From IMG/VR virus record IMGVR_UViG_3300042485_002515, positions 1 to 51,616 of that record: a DNA stretch of 51,616 bases; one strand, written 5' to 3'. The notes under the pieces are model-generated. The model saw only the letters and a list, made by a program, of their open reading frames with translations, made no database searches and had not been told where the DNA came from. Shown here one piece after another: positions 23,988-31,733 of the stretch. Each line of letters opens with the position of its first letter. The stretch's first letter is position 1. Position numbers and translations under genes: made by a program. This DNA is from a virus.

Positions 23988-25175
23988 ATGGCATTAGCAC
24001 AATCTGTTAAAGCACCTAAAAAAGCACCACCAAAAAAACGTGATCCGCTATTTGCTGATGAAAAGTACACCGGACGTGAACCAGTCTGGGATACAGAACG
24101 AGCACTTGCAATGACACAAGAGGAGTTTGATCATCACTTGCGTAAAAGTTTTTTTTACTACAACTACTTTTATGTACAAAAAGATCTCAAAAAACATGCA
24201 GTAAAGTGGATGCAAGACAACAAATACAGCAAAGCAGAAGTTTCTGCCTTTGTTCGCAGCCCAGACCGCGCAGTTACAATGACTGCTTACAGTCTGCTTA
24301 TGTCAAGTCTGCAAGGTATGCCGTTCCGTGAAAAAGAACTTGCTTACTTCAAGCAACAAATTGCCAATGCCATCAGTTCAGCTGACGCAGAGCCAGCAGA
24401 AACTGTGACAGGCGCAAAAGCAGCGGTGCCGATTGCGGCAGTGCGAGTGCCCACTATTCAGGACAGGCTCAACGAAAAAACCAGCGAGCATCTGGCACAC
24501 TTTGAAGGACTGTATGACGAAGTGTGCATGGGCACCACTGTTGATCCCAAAGCCTACGATTATCTGGTTTCAAACGCAGTGCCACAAAGCCAGATTAAAA
24601 AGTTTGAAGACCTGTTCATGCGGCGCAAGACCGAGTTGGGCGAAGCTGTAGGTAAAGTTGACGAACAAATAGTGGAAGCGTACCGGCATTACAAAACTGC
24701 GGACTTTAAACGGTTGCATGCGTTTATTCAATGCATCTTAGACGCTCTGGACCAATACCGTTCAGTTAAAAAAGCTACAAAGAAGGCTCGCGTAAAACGT
24801 GCGCCCAACAAGGAAAAAGTTGTCAGCAAGCTCAAGTACATGAAGGAAGAAAAGACACTCAAGCTGGTGAGTATTAATCCAGTTGATATCATTGGCGCAC
24901 AAGAGTTGTGGACATACAACACAAAGACCCGTAAACTGTACAAGTACATTGCCGACAGCTTGCACGGACCGTTGGGTGTAAAAGGTACCAGCCTAACCGG
25001 ATTTGATGACGCCAAATCTGTAGGTAAAACTTTGCGTAAACCCGATGAAAAGCTCAAGGAGTTTGGCCGAGCCAGCAAGGTACAGCTACGCAAGTTCTTG
25101 GACGAAATCAAAGCCACAGAAACTGTAGGTAACGGGCGTATCAATGCTGACATGATTCTGCTTCGAATCAACTAA
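23988..25175 (+). CDS. Basic protein, probable early/middle gene, function unknown
   Basis: 395 residues. The N terminus is Lys/Pro-rich (KAPKKAPPKKRDPLF), followed by a conserved-looking helical part (YYNYFYVQKDLKKHAVKWM; VRSPDRAVTMTAYSLLMSS). A flexible Ala/Pro segment near 125-150 separates it from a second helical part. Residues ~255-285 are strongly basic (VKKATKKARVKRAPNKEKVV). The C-terminal domain contains QELWTYNTKTRKLYKYIA and VKGTSLTGFDDAKSVGKTL. The basic character suggests nucleic acid binding; no family is recognised. Start ATG 23988 has AAGGAG seven bases upstream. It is driven by a sigma70-type promoter, unlike the flanking structural genes. Confidence 0.82.
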   Translation: MALAQSVKAPKKAPPKKRDPLFADEKYTGREPVWDTERALAMTQEEFDHHLRKSFFYYNYFYVQKDLKKHAVKWMQDNKYSKAEVSAFVRSPDRAVTMTAYSLLMSSLQGMPFREKELAYFKQQIANAISSADAEPAETVTGAKAAVPIAAVRVPTIQDRLNEKTSEHLAHFEGLYDEVCMGTTVDPKAYDYLVSNAVPQSQIKKFEDLFMRRKTELGEAVGKVDEQIVEAYRHYKTADFKRLHAFIQCILDALDQYRSVKKATKKARVKRAPNKEKVVSKLKYMKEEKTLKLVSINPVDIIGAQELWTYNTKTRKLYKYIADSLHGPLGVKGTSLTGFDDAKSVGKTLRKPDEKLKEFGRASKVQLRKFLDEIKATETVGNGRINADMILLRIN

Positions 25176-25181
25176 GAGCAA

Positions 25182-25212
25182 GGTGTCCTGGTAAATACAC
25201 TATCAGGACACC
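25182..25212 (+). promoter_or_regulatory. Late promoter nested in a hairpin hiding the gp13 ribosome site
   Basis: Perfect 9-bp inverted repeat GGTGTCCTG/CAGGACACC (25182-25190 with 25204-25212). The loop holds the TAAATA core (25192-25197). The gp13 ribosome site AGGA (25205-25208) is wholly in the 3' arm, and ATG 25216 follows. Predicted local start near 25203 is just before the 3' arm, so that RNA could not form the hairpin; read-through RNA could. Confidence 0.75.
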
Positions 25213-25215
25213 CAA

Positions 25216-26142
25216 ATGGCCACAGCAGATACAACCAACTTTTACGCCAATGGCGTAATGATTACAGACAGTCTTTACAATCCAGTTACTGGAACAGGCA
25301 CTGGGCACATTGCCTATGATCCCAACGAAACACTCGGGAACATTTCTGCGCCCGAACTTGACACAGTCAATAATAAACGTACCGAAATCACGGACTATAT
25401 TAGACTGCGTTTAGCCGACGGTATAGTAGACGTAGAATTAGATAAAGAGCATTATGATTTAGCCATTAACCAAGCTCTTATCAAATATAGACAACGTGCC
25501 GCCAACAGCCAAGAAGAGTCTTACGCTTTCTTAAAACTAAAACCTGAAACACAAGAATATATATTACCCAACGAAGTTATGGAGGTACGTGCTGCCTATC
25601 GCAGAGGTATAGGATCAGTTACTGGTACTACAGCCAGCCAATTTGAGCCATTTAGTTCCGGGTACCTGAACACCTACATGCTTGTAGCTGGCAGAGTGGG
25701 CGGACTGTTAAGCTATGAACTATTTGTTGATTATCAGAAAATGTCAATGAAGATGTTTGGCGGATACTTAAATTTTTATTTTAATAAAACAACTAAAAAG
25801 TTAACTCTTATACGTAAAATTCCATATGCTGGTGCAAATCAACAAGAAGAACAAATGGAAGATTGTTTGCTGCACATATACAATTACAAACCTGACAGCA
25901 TGTTGTTAAACGATTTCCAAGCGTTTCCTTGGATCCAAGAGTATGCATACAGCTTTGCCAAACGTATCCTGGGCGAAGCAAGAGAAAAGTTTGGCAGTAT
26001 TGCAGGTCCACAAGGCGGAACGCAACTGAACGGTGCCAGTTTAAAAGCAGAAGCAGTAAATGAAATTACCGAATTAGAAAAGCAACTGTTAGACGCAGTA
26101 GATGGCTCTATTCCTACGTCAGCATTTTTTGTTATAGGTTAA
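25216..26142 (+). CDS. 13: Neck protein (gp13-like)
   Basis: Head-completion/neck protein that joins portal and tail. 308 residues, as T4 gp13 (309). Family-type segments: TDYIRLRLADGIVDVELDKE, YDLAINQALIKYRQRAANSQ-EESYAFL (~85-110), EYILPNEVMEVRAAYRRGIG (~117-136), and the C-terminal WIQEYAYSFAKRILGEAREKF with GGTQLNGASLKAEA. gp13 acts with gp14, which lies on the other strand 2 kb away, so the T4 13-14-15 block is split and partly inverted here. Its ribosome site is inside a hairpin (25182-25212). Confidence 0.88.
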   Translation: MATADTTNFYANGVMITDSLYNPVTGTGTGHIAYDPNETLGNISAPELDTVNNKRTEITDYIRLRLADGIVDVELDKEHYDLAINQALIKYRQRAANSQEESYAFLKLKPETQEYILPNEVMEVRAAYRRGIGSVTGTTASQFEPFSSGYLNTYMLVAGRVGGLLSYELFVDYQKMSMKMFGGYLNFYFNKTTKKLTLIRKIPYAGANQQEEQMEDCLLHIYNYKPDSMLLNDFQAFPWIQEYAYSFAKRILGEAREKFGSIAGPQGGTQLNGASLKAEAVNEITELEKQLLDAVDGSIPTSAFFVIG

Positions 26143-26143
26143 C

Positions 26144-26518
26144 ATGAAAATCAAAGACATTATCATTGAGCAAAAAGGTGTGTTAAAAGATCGGGCACGA
26201 TTGGCCACACGTGGGTTAAATAAGTTCTCAGACGCAAAAAAATGGAACGGCGATTACACACTTTATAGACTTGGTTTGGCGTTGGCGTCCACAGACGGTA
26301 AAGAAATGCCAGATGTTGACGAAGAATCTTGGATTGGTAAGTGGAAACTGGCAGCACCCTATACTCAAGCTGAGCAAGACATGCTAAACTTGGCATACAA
26401 AGCAGTGGATGCAAATGTTGAAGATATGAATCACGGAGATATGAAAAGTCAAGAATGTCACACTGTGAACAAATCCAGTCCGGTAGCTGTAAACAAAAAG
26501 AACAAATATGGTGTTTGA
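26144..26518 (+). CDS. Small protein with capsid-targeting-like N terminus
   Basis: 124 residues. N terminus MKIKDIIIE|QKG resembles the T4 internal-protein targeting peptide (MKTYQEFIAE|A) and contains an I-I-E site for the gp21 protease at residue 9. The rest has the segments YTLYRLGLALAST, PDVDEESWIGKWKLAAPYTQ and EDMNHGDMKSQECH, which look like a conserved small domain of unknown role. It follows gp13 by one base with TAGGTT as ribosome site. The packaging idea is inference from the N terminus only. The stop TGA lies inside the promoter region of the gp1 gene. Confidence 0.78.
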   Translation: MKIKDIIIEQKGVLKDRARLATRGLNKFSDAKKWNGDYTLYRLGLALASTDGKEMPDVDEESWIGKWKLAAPYTQAEQDMLNLAYKAVDANVEDMNHGDMKSQECHTVNKSSPVAVNKKNKYGV

Positions 26519-26543
26519 CTTGTGCTTAAAAATAAATTAAAAT
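26515..26543 (+). promoter_or_regulatory. Sigma70-type promoter for gp1
   Basis: TTGACT (26515-26520), 17-bp spacer, TAAAAT (26538-26543): five of six matches in each hexamer with optimal spacing. Predicted start near 26550, immediately after the 5' arm of the terminator hairpin that overlaps the -10 box. Confidence 0.72.
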
Positions 26544-26564
26544 GCTCCTTAGGGGGCATTTTTT
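26541..26564 (+). terminator. Terminator hairpin that also covers the gp1 ribosome site
   Basis: AATGCTCC (26541-26548) pairs with GGGGCATT (26553-26560, one G-T pair), TTAG loop, T6 at 26559-26564 immediately before ATG 26565. The ribosome site AGGGGG (26551-26556) is in the loop and 3' arm. Read-through from the gp13 unit should terminate or be untranslatable; RNA from the promoter at 26515 starts after the 5' arm. Confidence 0.82.
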
Positions 26565-27230
26565 ATGATCATAGGTATTACAGGTTTTATTGGATCTGGT
26601 AAAGACACAGTAGCAAATTATCTTGTTGCCAAACATGGATTTGTAAGAGACAGTTATGCTGGTACGCTTAAAGATGCTGTTGCACAAGTATTTGGGTGGG
26701 ATAGAGAACTGTTAGAAGGACTAACACCCGAAGCCAGAGAATGGCGAGAACAAGTAGACCCGTGGTGGGCAAAACGACTGGACATGCCCCGACTCACTCC
26801 TCGGTATATGCTGCAACTTTGGGGGACAGAAGTTTGCCGTAAAGCATTTCATAATGATATATGGATTGCCAGCTTAGAAAATAGACTCCGTAAAACCACT
26901 GAAGATATTGTTATCAGTGATGTGCGTTTTCCTAATGAAATAGCTGCTATTAGAAAACACGGTGGAATCTGTGTATGGGTAAAACGTGGATCATTACCAC
27001 AGTGGTATGATTGTGCGTTACGTGAAAACACCACACACGAACATAGCCAATGGCTATTAGAAGATGCCGGACAGCTTATGCCGCAACAGTATCCTGATGT
27101 GCATCACAGCGAGTGGGCTTGGATTGGGCAAGCATTCGACTACGAACTGGACAACAACGGCACAGTAGAAGATTTATACCAGCAAGTTAATAATCTGCTA
27201 CAAGCGGACTCTCACGCCAAGTTGTTTTAG
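26565..27230 (+). CDS. 1: Deoxynucleoside monophosphate kinase (gp1-like)
   Basis: Phosphorylates dNMPs to dNDPs for phage DNA synthesis. 221 residues (T4 gp1 is 241). The P-loop is at the start, GFIGSGKDT (residues 6-14); then DSYAGTLKDAVAQVFGWDRE, PRYMLQLWGTEVCRK, the strand-loop VISDVRFPNE (~117-126) and the basic NTTHEHSQW segment near 150, all typical of the dNMP kinase family. It carries an early-type promoter and a hairpin at its ribosome site, in keeping with a metabolic gene set among late structural genes. Its last 44 bases overlap the convergent HNH gene. Confidence 0.93.
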   Translation: MIIGITGFIGSGKDTVANYLVAKHGFVRDSYAGTLKDAVAQVFGWDRELLEGLTPEAREWREQVDPWWAKRLDMPRLTPRYMLQLWGTEVCRKAFHNDIWIASLENRLRKTTEDIVISDVRFPNEIAAIRKHGGICVWVKRGSLPQWYDCALRENTTHEHSQWLLEDAGQLMPQQYPDVHHSEWAWIGQAFDYELDNNGTVEDLYQQVNNLLQADSHAKLF

Positions 27231-27537
27231 AGTTATCAATATCAATTCTACAGTTAGCACAAACTGACCGTAGATTTGTCCAATCATTGTTCTTGAGATT
27301 GCCGTCAATGTGAAAAACAAACATTTGATTGGCGGTTTTTGCTTTAAAATTGCAACGGTCACACGCTAATTTTTTCTTATACCCGGTCTTGATCCAACCG
27401 GGCGAAACACGATTCTTTTTACCCTTGCGTAAACAACCTGCACACATTTTCCTGTAGCGTGTTTTTTCACCTGAATGATAATTAATAGCTACAGGATTGC
27501 CATGACATGCTGCACATAATGGTCTATTCATAGTCAT
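27187..27537 (-). CDS. HNH-type endonuclease (small, Cys-rich)
   Basis: 116 residues with eight Cys arranged in CxxC pairs: RPLCAACHGNP (5-15), MCAGCLRKGKK, LACDRCNFKA, and CANCRIDI near the C terminus. MFVFHIDGNLKNNDWTNLRS is the HNH-like core (H-I-D-G-N, N-x-x-N-L). Such free-standing nucleases occur as mobile genes in T4-like phages; here it sits alone on the opposite strand between gp1 and gp18. Two starts are possible (27537 or 27531). A perfect TATAAATA on the minus strand (27544-27537) predicts RNA starting exactly at the second ATG. Overlaps gp1 tail to tail by 44 bases. Confidence 0.8.
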   Translation of the reverse strand: MTMNRPLCAACHGNPVAINYHSGEKTRYRKMCAGCLRKGKKNRVSPGWIKTGYKKKLACDRCNFKAKTANQMFVFHIDGNLKNNDWTNLRSVCANCRIDIDNSKTTWRESPLVADY

Positions 27538-27562
27538 ATTTATATATAAACCTTTCGAAAGG
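27537..27562 (-). promoter_or_regulatory. Minus-strand consensus late promoter and palindrome
   Basis: TATAAATA on the minus strand at 27544-27537 overlaps the first ATG of the HNH gene; predicted start 27531 is the A of the second ATG, a leaderless arrangement. Upstream is a 12-bp perfect palindrome CCTTTCGAAAGG (27551-27562) of unknown role. Confidence 0.5.
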
Positions 27563-27586
27563 CACCTGTACAGCCATAAAATAATA

Positions 27587-27623
27587 TCCTTTTAATAAAT
27601 ACACAAAATGTTTGTTAAAAGGA
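27587..27623 (+). promoter_or_regulatory. Late promoter nested in a hairpin hiding the gp18 ribosome site
   Basis: Perfect 9-bp inverted repeat TCCTTTTAA/TTAAAAGGA (27587-27595 with 27615-27623). The late element AATAAATA (27594-27601) sits at the arm-loop border. The ribosome site AAAAGGA (27617-27623) is completely in the 3' arm; ATG 27631 is seven bases on. Predicted local start near 27607 lies in the loop, so locally started RNA keeps the site free. Confidence 0.78.
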
Positions 27624-27630
27624 AAAAAAC

Positions 27631-30600
27631 ATGGCACTCGTATCCGCAGGTTTAGAAATTAGCGTAACAGACGAAAGTCAATACGTACCAGGAGCAGTGG
27701 GCACTATCCCACTTATTATAATGGCCACAGCGCAAGATAAAACAAATCCGTCTGGCGCTATTGCAACTGACACTACATCGGCAAGAGCTGGCAAATTATT
27801 AGCATTTAGTAGTCAGCGAGAACTTATCAGTGCTATGGGCTATCCAAGCTTTAAGCAAAGTGCAGCTGGCACCCCATTACATGGCGATGAACGCAATGAA
27901 TACGGTTTGATGGCAGCTTATAGTGCGCTGGGCAACGTTAATAGAATCTATGCCATACGTGCAGACGTTGATTTAAATGCCTTAGAAGGTACCAGTGTCA
28001 GACCTACCAACCCAGTTGCTAATGGTACACATTGGTTAGACTTGTCAGAATCAACCTGGGGCATTAACGAATGGGATGCTGTAAATTCTACTTTTAGTTT
28101 AAAATCTCCTTTATTAGTAACAGACAATGCCAATGACACAACTTCAGTAGGTGGAATTAATACACCTAAAAGCAGTATTGGACAAATTGGACAGTATGCA
28201 ATTGCTTGGACAGGTACCAATGCACATATGTTTTACAAAGCAGGCTCAAGTTTGCCAGTTCAAGGCGTGGTACAGGCACCTGCGACAGATTCTAAATATA
28301 ACGTATGGGTAAGATTAGGTACAGCAGATTGGCAAAGATCTTGGGCCACTGTCAAAGGCACAGTTACAGTTACAGATGGTAATGCAGATCTTATTCCTGC
28401 AAGTACACCGGCTGCATCTATTACAATTAATGGCACCACAATCACGGTTGGTAATACCGGTGCAGCCAGAAGTCTAAATCAGGTGGTTACAGCTATTACT
28501 GGTATCACAGGTGTCACAGCAGCTAATGTAGGTGGTAAGCTGTTCTTGTATGCCACAAGTTTGGCAGAAAGCGTTCCAGGTACCGCAGATGGTAAAATTT
28601 TAATTGGTAACAGCTCAGGGACTCCGTTGGCTACGTTAGGAATTACAGCCGGCGAATACGCAAACACACAACTTGAATATGGAAATTTTGCTCAAATTCC
28701 AAGTTGGAGAAGCACAGATACTACACCACGACCAAGTGGTAGTGTATTTGTCAAAATTGGGGCAACAGGTAGCGGTGCCGATCAAGTAATTAAACGATAC
28801 AGTGCATCAACTGGTCAGTGGTTGACTCTTGCTACAGAATTTTACGAGAGAGCCGAAGATGCGCTATTTGGTTTAGATCCAAGCGGTGGCGGTAATGGTA
28901 TTGCAGCAGGCACAGTATGGGTAGGATACGATCCATTAAGAACACAAACTGGAGGATACAAGCCATTTAGACGCAGGGTTTCTGGACAAACAGTAGTAAG
29001 CGGTAGCGCCACAGCAGCCAATCCATTTACAGCAGCCGATGCGTTAATTATTGGCGTAACAGAAATTGGTTCTGCCGATATCACGGAATACACTGTGACA
29101 CTGACTGGTACAAGCACAGGCAGTTTTGTAAGTGACGTATTAGCTACAAATATTCCTGAAATAAACGTAAGTGTGAGCACTTCTAATGTGATCACATTTA
29201 CTCATATCTATGGAGGTGACATCTATCTTACCGACGATGTTGGAACTCCAACAGCTGATGCAGGATTTACCAGTACCACAACAGGAACTATCGTATATGG
29301 GTCAACTCTGGCACTAACTAATTGGGAAATTCCTAACAGCACCAGTTTTATTGTAACTTACAGTACCACAGAACCGTACCAAGAGCCAGCAGACGGTACT
29401 TTATGGTACTACAGTGATCCTGCTACAGTTGACATCATGATTAATGAAATTGGTGGTTGGAGATCTTATCATAGCAGCTATTACGACGGCTCTACCACAG
29501 ACGCAAGAGGCTTTGATCTAAGTCTAACCGATCCTGAAGGTGTTATTATCAGTGCAAGTCAGCCTACACAACAAAGTGATGGCGTAACGGCATTAGCAGC
29601 AGGAGATTTATGGTTAGACAGTGGTGACCTTGAAAATTATCCAGTGCTGTACAGATATGATGGCTCAGACTGGATTCTGATTGATAACACCGATCAGGTA
29701 GGGCAAAATGGTATATTATTTGCTGATGCCCGTTGGGATACATCAGGTACAACTGATATTATCACTGACAGTTTACCATCAATTACTGATCTATTAGAAA
29801 GCGATTATTTAGATCAAGATGCACCTGACTTTAGATTGTATCCGCGTGGTATGTTATTGTTTAACACAAGACGCAGTGGTTACAATATCAAACAGTATGT
29901 GAGTAATAAATTTAATGCAACAGCATACCCTGATTTACCAGCCGTGCCAGGCGCCGGAGGTAGTTTGCCAGCAGTGAAAAATACATGGCAAACAGCCAGT
30001 GGGTTGAAAGACAACGGAAGTCCGTACATGGGTCGCCAAGCACAGCGTAGAATGATTACAGCAGCTATGCAGGCAGCGTTGATAGCCAGTACCGAAGTCC
30101 GTGAAGAACAATTTGCATTCAATATTATTTGTGCACCAGGTTATCCAGAAGTAATTGATGAGATGGTAGCATTAAATAACGATCGTGCAAACACAGCATT
30201 TATCATTGGCGACACACCGATGCGACTTGCACCAAATGCAATTGACATTGCCAATTGGAGCAACAACGCCAACGGTGACGGTCTGGCAATATCTGATCCT
30301 TACCTGGGCGTGTATTATCCATGCGGTCAGACAAGTGATTTGCAAGGCAACTCGATTGTAGTACCAGCCAGTCATATGGCATTACGTACAATGATTTTTA
30401 ATGACAATGTAGCCTATCAATGGTTTGCTCCAGCCGGAACACGAAGAGGCTTAATTGATAATGCCAGCAGCATTGGTTATATTGATGCCAATACTGGTGA
30501 GTTTAATTTTAACAGCATACGTGTGGGACTAAGAGACACATTGTATGAAAATAGAATTAATCCTATTACAAACTTACCTGGTGTTGGTCTTGTTGTATGG

Positions 30601-30957
30601 GGGCAGAAAACTCGTAACCCAACTGCAAGCAGTCTGGATCGTATCAATGTTGCAAGACTGGTCAACTATATAAGAACTATTCTTGCAAATGTGGGCAATG
30701 GTTTCTTGTTTGAACCAAACGATAAAATCACTCGTGATCAGATCAAGAACGTAATTAGCGGAGCTATTAACGATCTTGTGTCAAAACGCGGTATTTACGA
30801 CTATCTTGTTGTTTGTGACGATACTAACAATACACCAACACGTATTGCACGTAATGAATTGTACGTTGATATTGCAATTGAGCCTATGAAAGATGTAGAG
30901 TTTATTTACATTCCAATTCGTTTAAAGAACCCAGGTGACATTGCAGCAGGAGTATAA
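27631..30957 (+). CDS. 18: Contractile tail sheath protein (gp18-like), enlarged
   Basis: 1108 residues against 659 in T4. The N-terminal part (AGLEISVTDESQYVPGAVGT; MGYPSFKQSAAGTPLHGDER; YSALGNVNRIYAIRADVDL) and the C-terminal part (GVGLVVWGQKTRNPTASSLD; RINVARLVNYIRTILANVGN; FIYIPIRLKNPGDIAAGV) match sheath proteins, and both form the conserved handle domains. The middle, ~130-750, holds inserted beta-rich material with repeated short modules ending in W (GTHWLDL ~132, QWLTL ~390, GTVWVGYDP ~428, GTLWYYSDP ~589, GDLWLDSGDL ~658). These insertions probably decorate the outer tail surface. The gene is a single transcript start with a regulated ribosome site. Confidence 0.9.
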   Translation: MALVSAGLEISVTDESQYVPGAVGTIPLIIMATAQDKTNPSGAIATDTTSARAGKLLAFSSQRELISAMGYPSFKQSAAGTPLHGDERNEYGLMAAYSALGNVNRIYAIRADVDLNALEGTSVRPTNPVANGTHWLDLSESTWGINEWDAVNSTFSLKSPLLVTDNANDTTSVGGINTPKSSIGQIGQYAIAWTGTNAHMFYKAGSSLPVQGVVQAPATDSKYNVWVRLGTADWQRSWATVKGTVTVTDGNADLIPASTPAASITINGTTITVGNTGAARSLNQVVTAITGITGVTAANVGGKLFLYATSLAESVPGTADGKILIGNSSGTPLATLGITAGEYANTQLEYGNFAQIPSWRSTDTTPRPSGSVFVKIGATGSGADQVIKRYSASTGQWLTLATEFYERAEDALFGLDPSGGGNGIAAGTVWVGYDPLRTQTGGYKPFRRRVSGQTVVSGSATAANPFTAADALIIGVTEIGSADITEYTVTLTGTSTGSFVSDVLATNIPEINVSVSTSNVITFTHIYGGDIYLTDDVGTPTADAGFTSTTTGTIVYGSTLALTNWEIPNSTSFIVTYSTTEPYQEPADGTLWYYSDPATVDIMINEIGGWRSYHSSYYDGSTTDARGFDLSLTDPEGVIISASQPTQQSDGVTALAAGDLWLDSGDLENYPVLYRYDGSDWILIDNTDQVGQNGILFADARWDTSGTTDIITDSLPSITDLLESDYLDQDAPDFRLYPRGMLLFNTRRSGYNIKQYVSNKFNATAYPDLPAVPGAGGSLPAVKNTWQTASGLKDNGSPYMGRQAQRRMITAAMQAALIASTEVREEQFAFNIICAPGYPEVIDEMVALNNDRANTAFIIGDTPMRLAPNAIDIANWSNNANGDGLAISDPYLGVYYPCGQTSDLQGNSIVVPASHMALRTMIFNDNVAYQWFAPAGTRRGLIDNASSIGYIDANTGEFNFNSIRVGLRDTLYENRINPITNLPGVGLVVWGQKTRNPTASSLDRINVARLVNYIRTILANVGNGFLFEPNDKITRDQIKNVISGAINDLVSKRGIYDYLVVCDDTNNTPTRIARNELYVDIAIEPMKDVEFIYIPIRLKNPGDIAAGV

Positions 30958-30966
30958 TATGGGTAA

Positions 30967-30985
30967 GGGGGTGTAAAATACCCCC
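30967..30985 (+). terminator. Weak terminator-like hairpin after gp18
   Basis: GGGGGT/ACCCCC stem (30967-30972 with 30980-30985) but followed by GAAAAATTTT rather than a clean T run. It may attenuate or only stabilise the 3' end. Confidence 0.5.
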
Positions 30986-31006
30986 GAAAAATTTTGGAAA
31001 AAATTT

Positions 31007-31014
31007 GATAAATA
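31007..31014 (+). promoter_or_regulatory. Late promoter-like element for gp19
   Basis: GATAAATA, seven of eight to TATAAATA; predicted start near 31020, ribosome site CAGGAG close behind, ATG at 31035. Follows the hairpin at 30967-30985. Confidence 0.7.
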
Positions 31015-31034
31015 CCTATAACAGGAGAATATAA

Positions 31035-31658
31035 ATGGCAATAGCCTCATTAAACAGATTTACAGTACCTTTAGCAACTAATCAAAGTGCGAGCACCCAA
31101 GGTCTGCTAATGCCTAAACTAAAGTATCGCTTCCGTGCGATATTTGAAAACTTTGGTGTAAGCAGCGACAGAGTTGAACTAACAAAACAAGTGGCAAGTA
31201 TTAGCCGTCCTAACGTAAACTTCAATCCTTTTGTCATTGAGGCTTATAACAGTAAGGTTAACTTGGTTGGTAAACCAAGTTGGGAACCAGTCACTGTCAC
31301 ATTACGTGACGATGCCGGCGGCAATGTGAGCAAATTGGTTGGTGAGCAGATTCAGAAACAATTTGATTTTATGGAACAGGCATCAGCAAGCTCTGGCATT
31401 GATTACAAATTCCTTTTAAAGTTTGAAATGTTAGATGGTGGCAATGGTGCTAACCAGCCTACCGTATTAGAAACTTGGGAACTGTATGGAGCGTTTGTTA
31501 ATCAAGTAAATTATGGTGAAATGGCATATACTGAGAGTTCTCCAGCAGATATTACATTGACAGTGACTTACGATAATGCAATCCAGACTCCAACTGGAAC
31601 AGGAGTAGGAACATTGGTAGGACGTACACTGGGAACATTGGTTACTGGTGTAAGTTAA
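31035..31658 (+). CDS. 19: Tail tube protein (gp19-like)
   Basis: Builds the inner tube of the contractile tail. 207 residues against 163 in T4. Fold-typical segments: PKLKYRFRAIFENFGV (~27-42), ELTKQVASISRPNVNFNPF, KVNLVGKPSWEPVTVTLRDD (~73-92) and YGAFVNQVNYGEMAYTESS followed by ADITLTVTYDNA (~150-185). It directly follows the sheath gene, as in T4, and has its own late promoter and a strong terminator behind it, in keeping with the high copy number of the tube. A Gly/Thr-rich tail of ~20 residues extends the C terminus. Confidence 0.93.
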   Translation: MAIASLNRFTVPLATNQSASTQGLLMPKLKYRFRAIFENFGVSSDRVELTKQVASISRPNVNFNPFVIEAYNSKVNLVGKPSWEPVTVTLRDDAGGNVSKLVGEQIQKQFDFMEQASASSGIDYKFLLKFEMLDGGNGANQPTVLETWELYGAFVNQVNYGEMAYTESSPADITLTVTYDNAIQTPTGTGVGTLVGRTLGTLVTGVS

Positions 31659-31675
31659 TTATTTTGATTGTAGAA

Positions 31676-31707
31676 AAAATACCCGGTCAAATCCGGGTAT
31701 TTTTTTG
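31676..31707 (+). terminator. Strong Rho-independent terminator after gp19
   Basis: Eleven-bp perfect stem AAAATACCCGG/CCGGGTATTTT (31676-31686 with 31693-31703), six-base loop, T run of seven at 31700-31706. Ends the gp19 transcript. Confidence 0.95.
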
Positions 31708-31708
31708 G

Positions 31709-31716
31709 CATAAATA
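31709..31716 (+). promoter_or_regulatory. Late promoter
   Basis: CATAAATA, seven of eight to TATAAATA, two bases after the terminator. Predicted start near 31722; ribosome site AAAGG (31721-31725); ATG 31734, leader only about 12 nt. Confidence 0.75.
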
Positions 31717-31733
31717 TCTAAAAGGTAATCATA

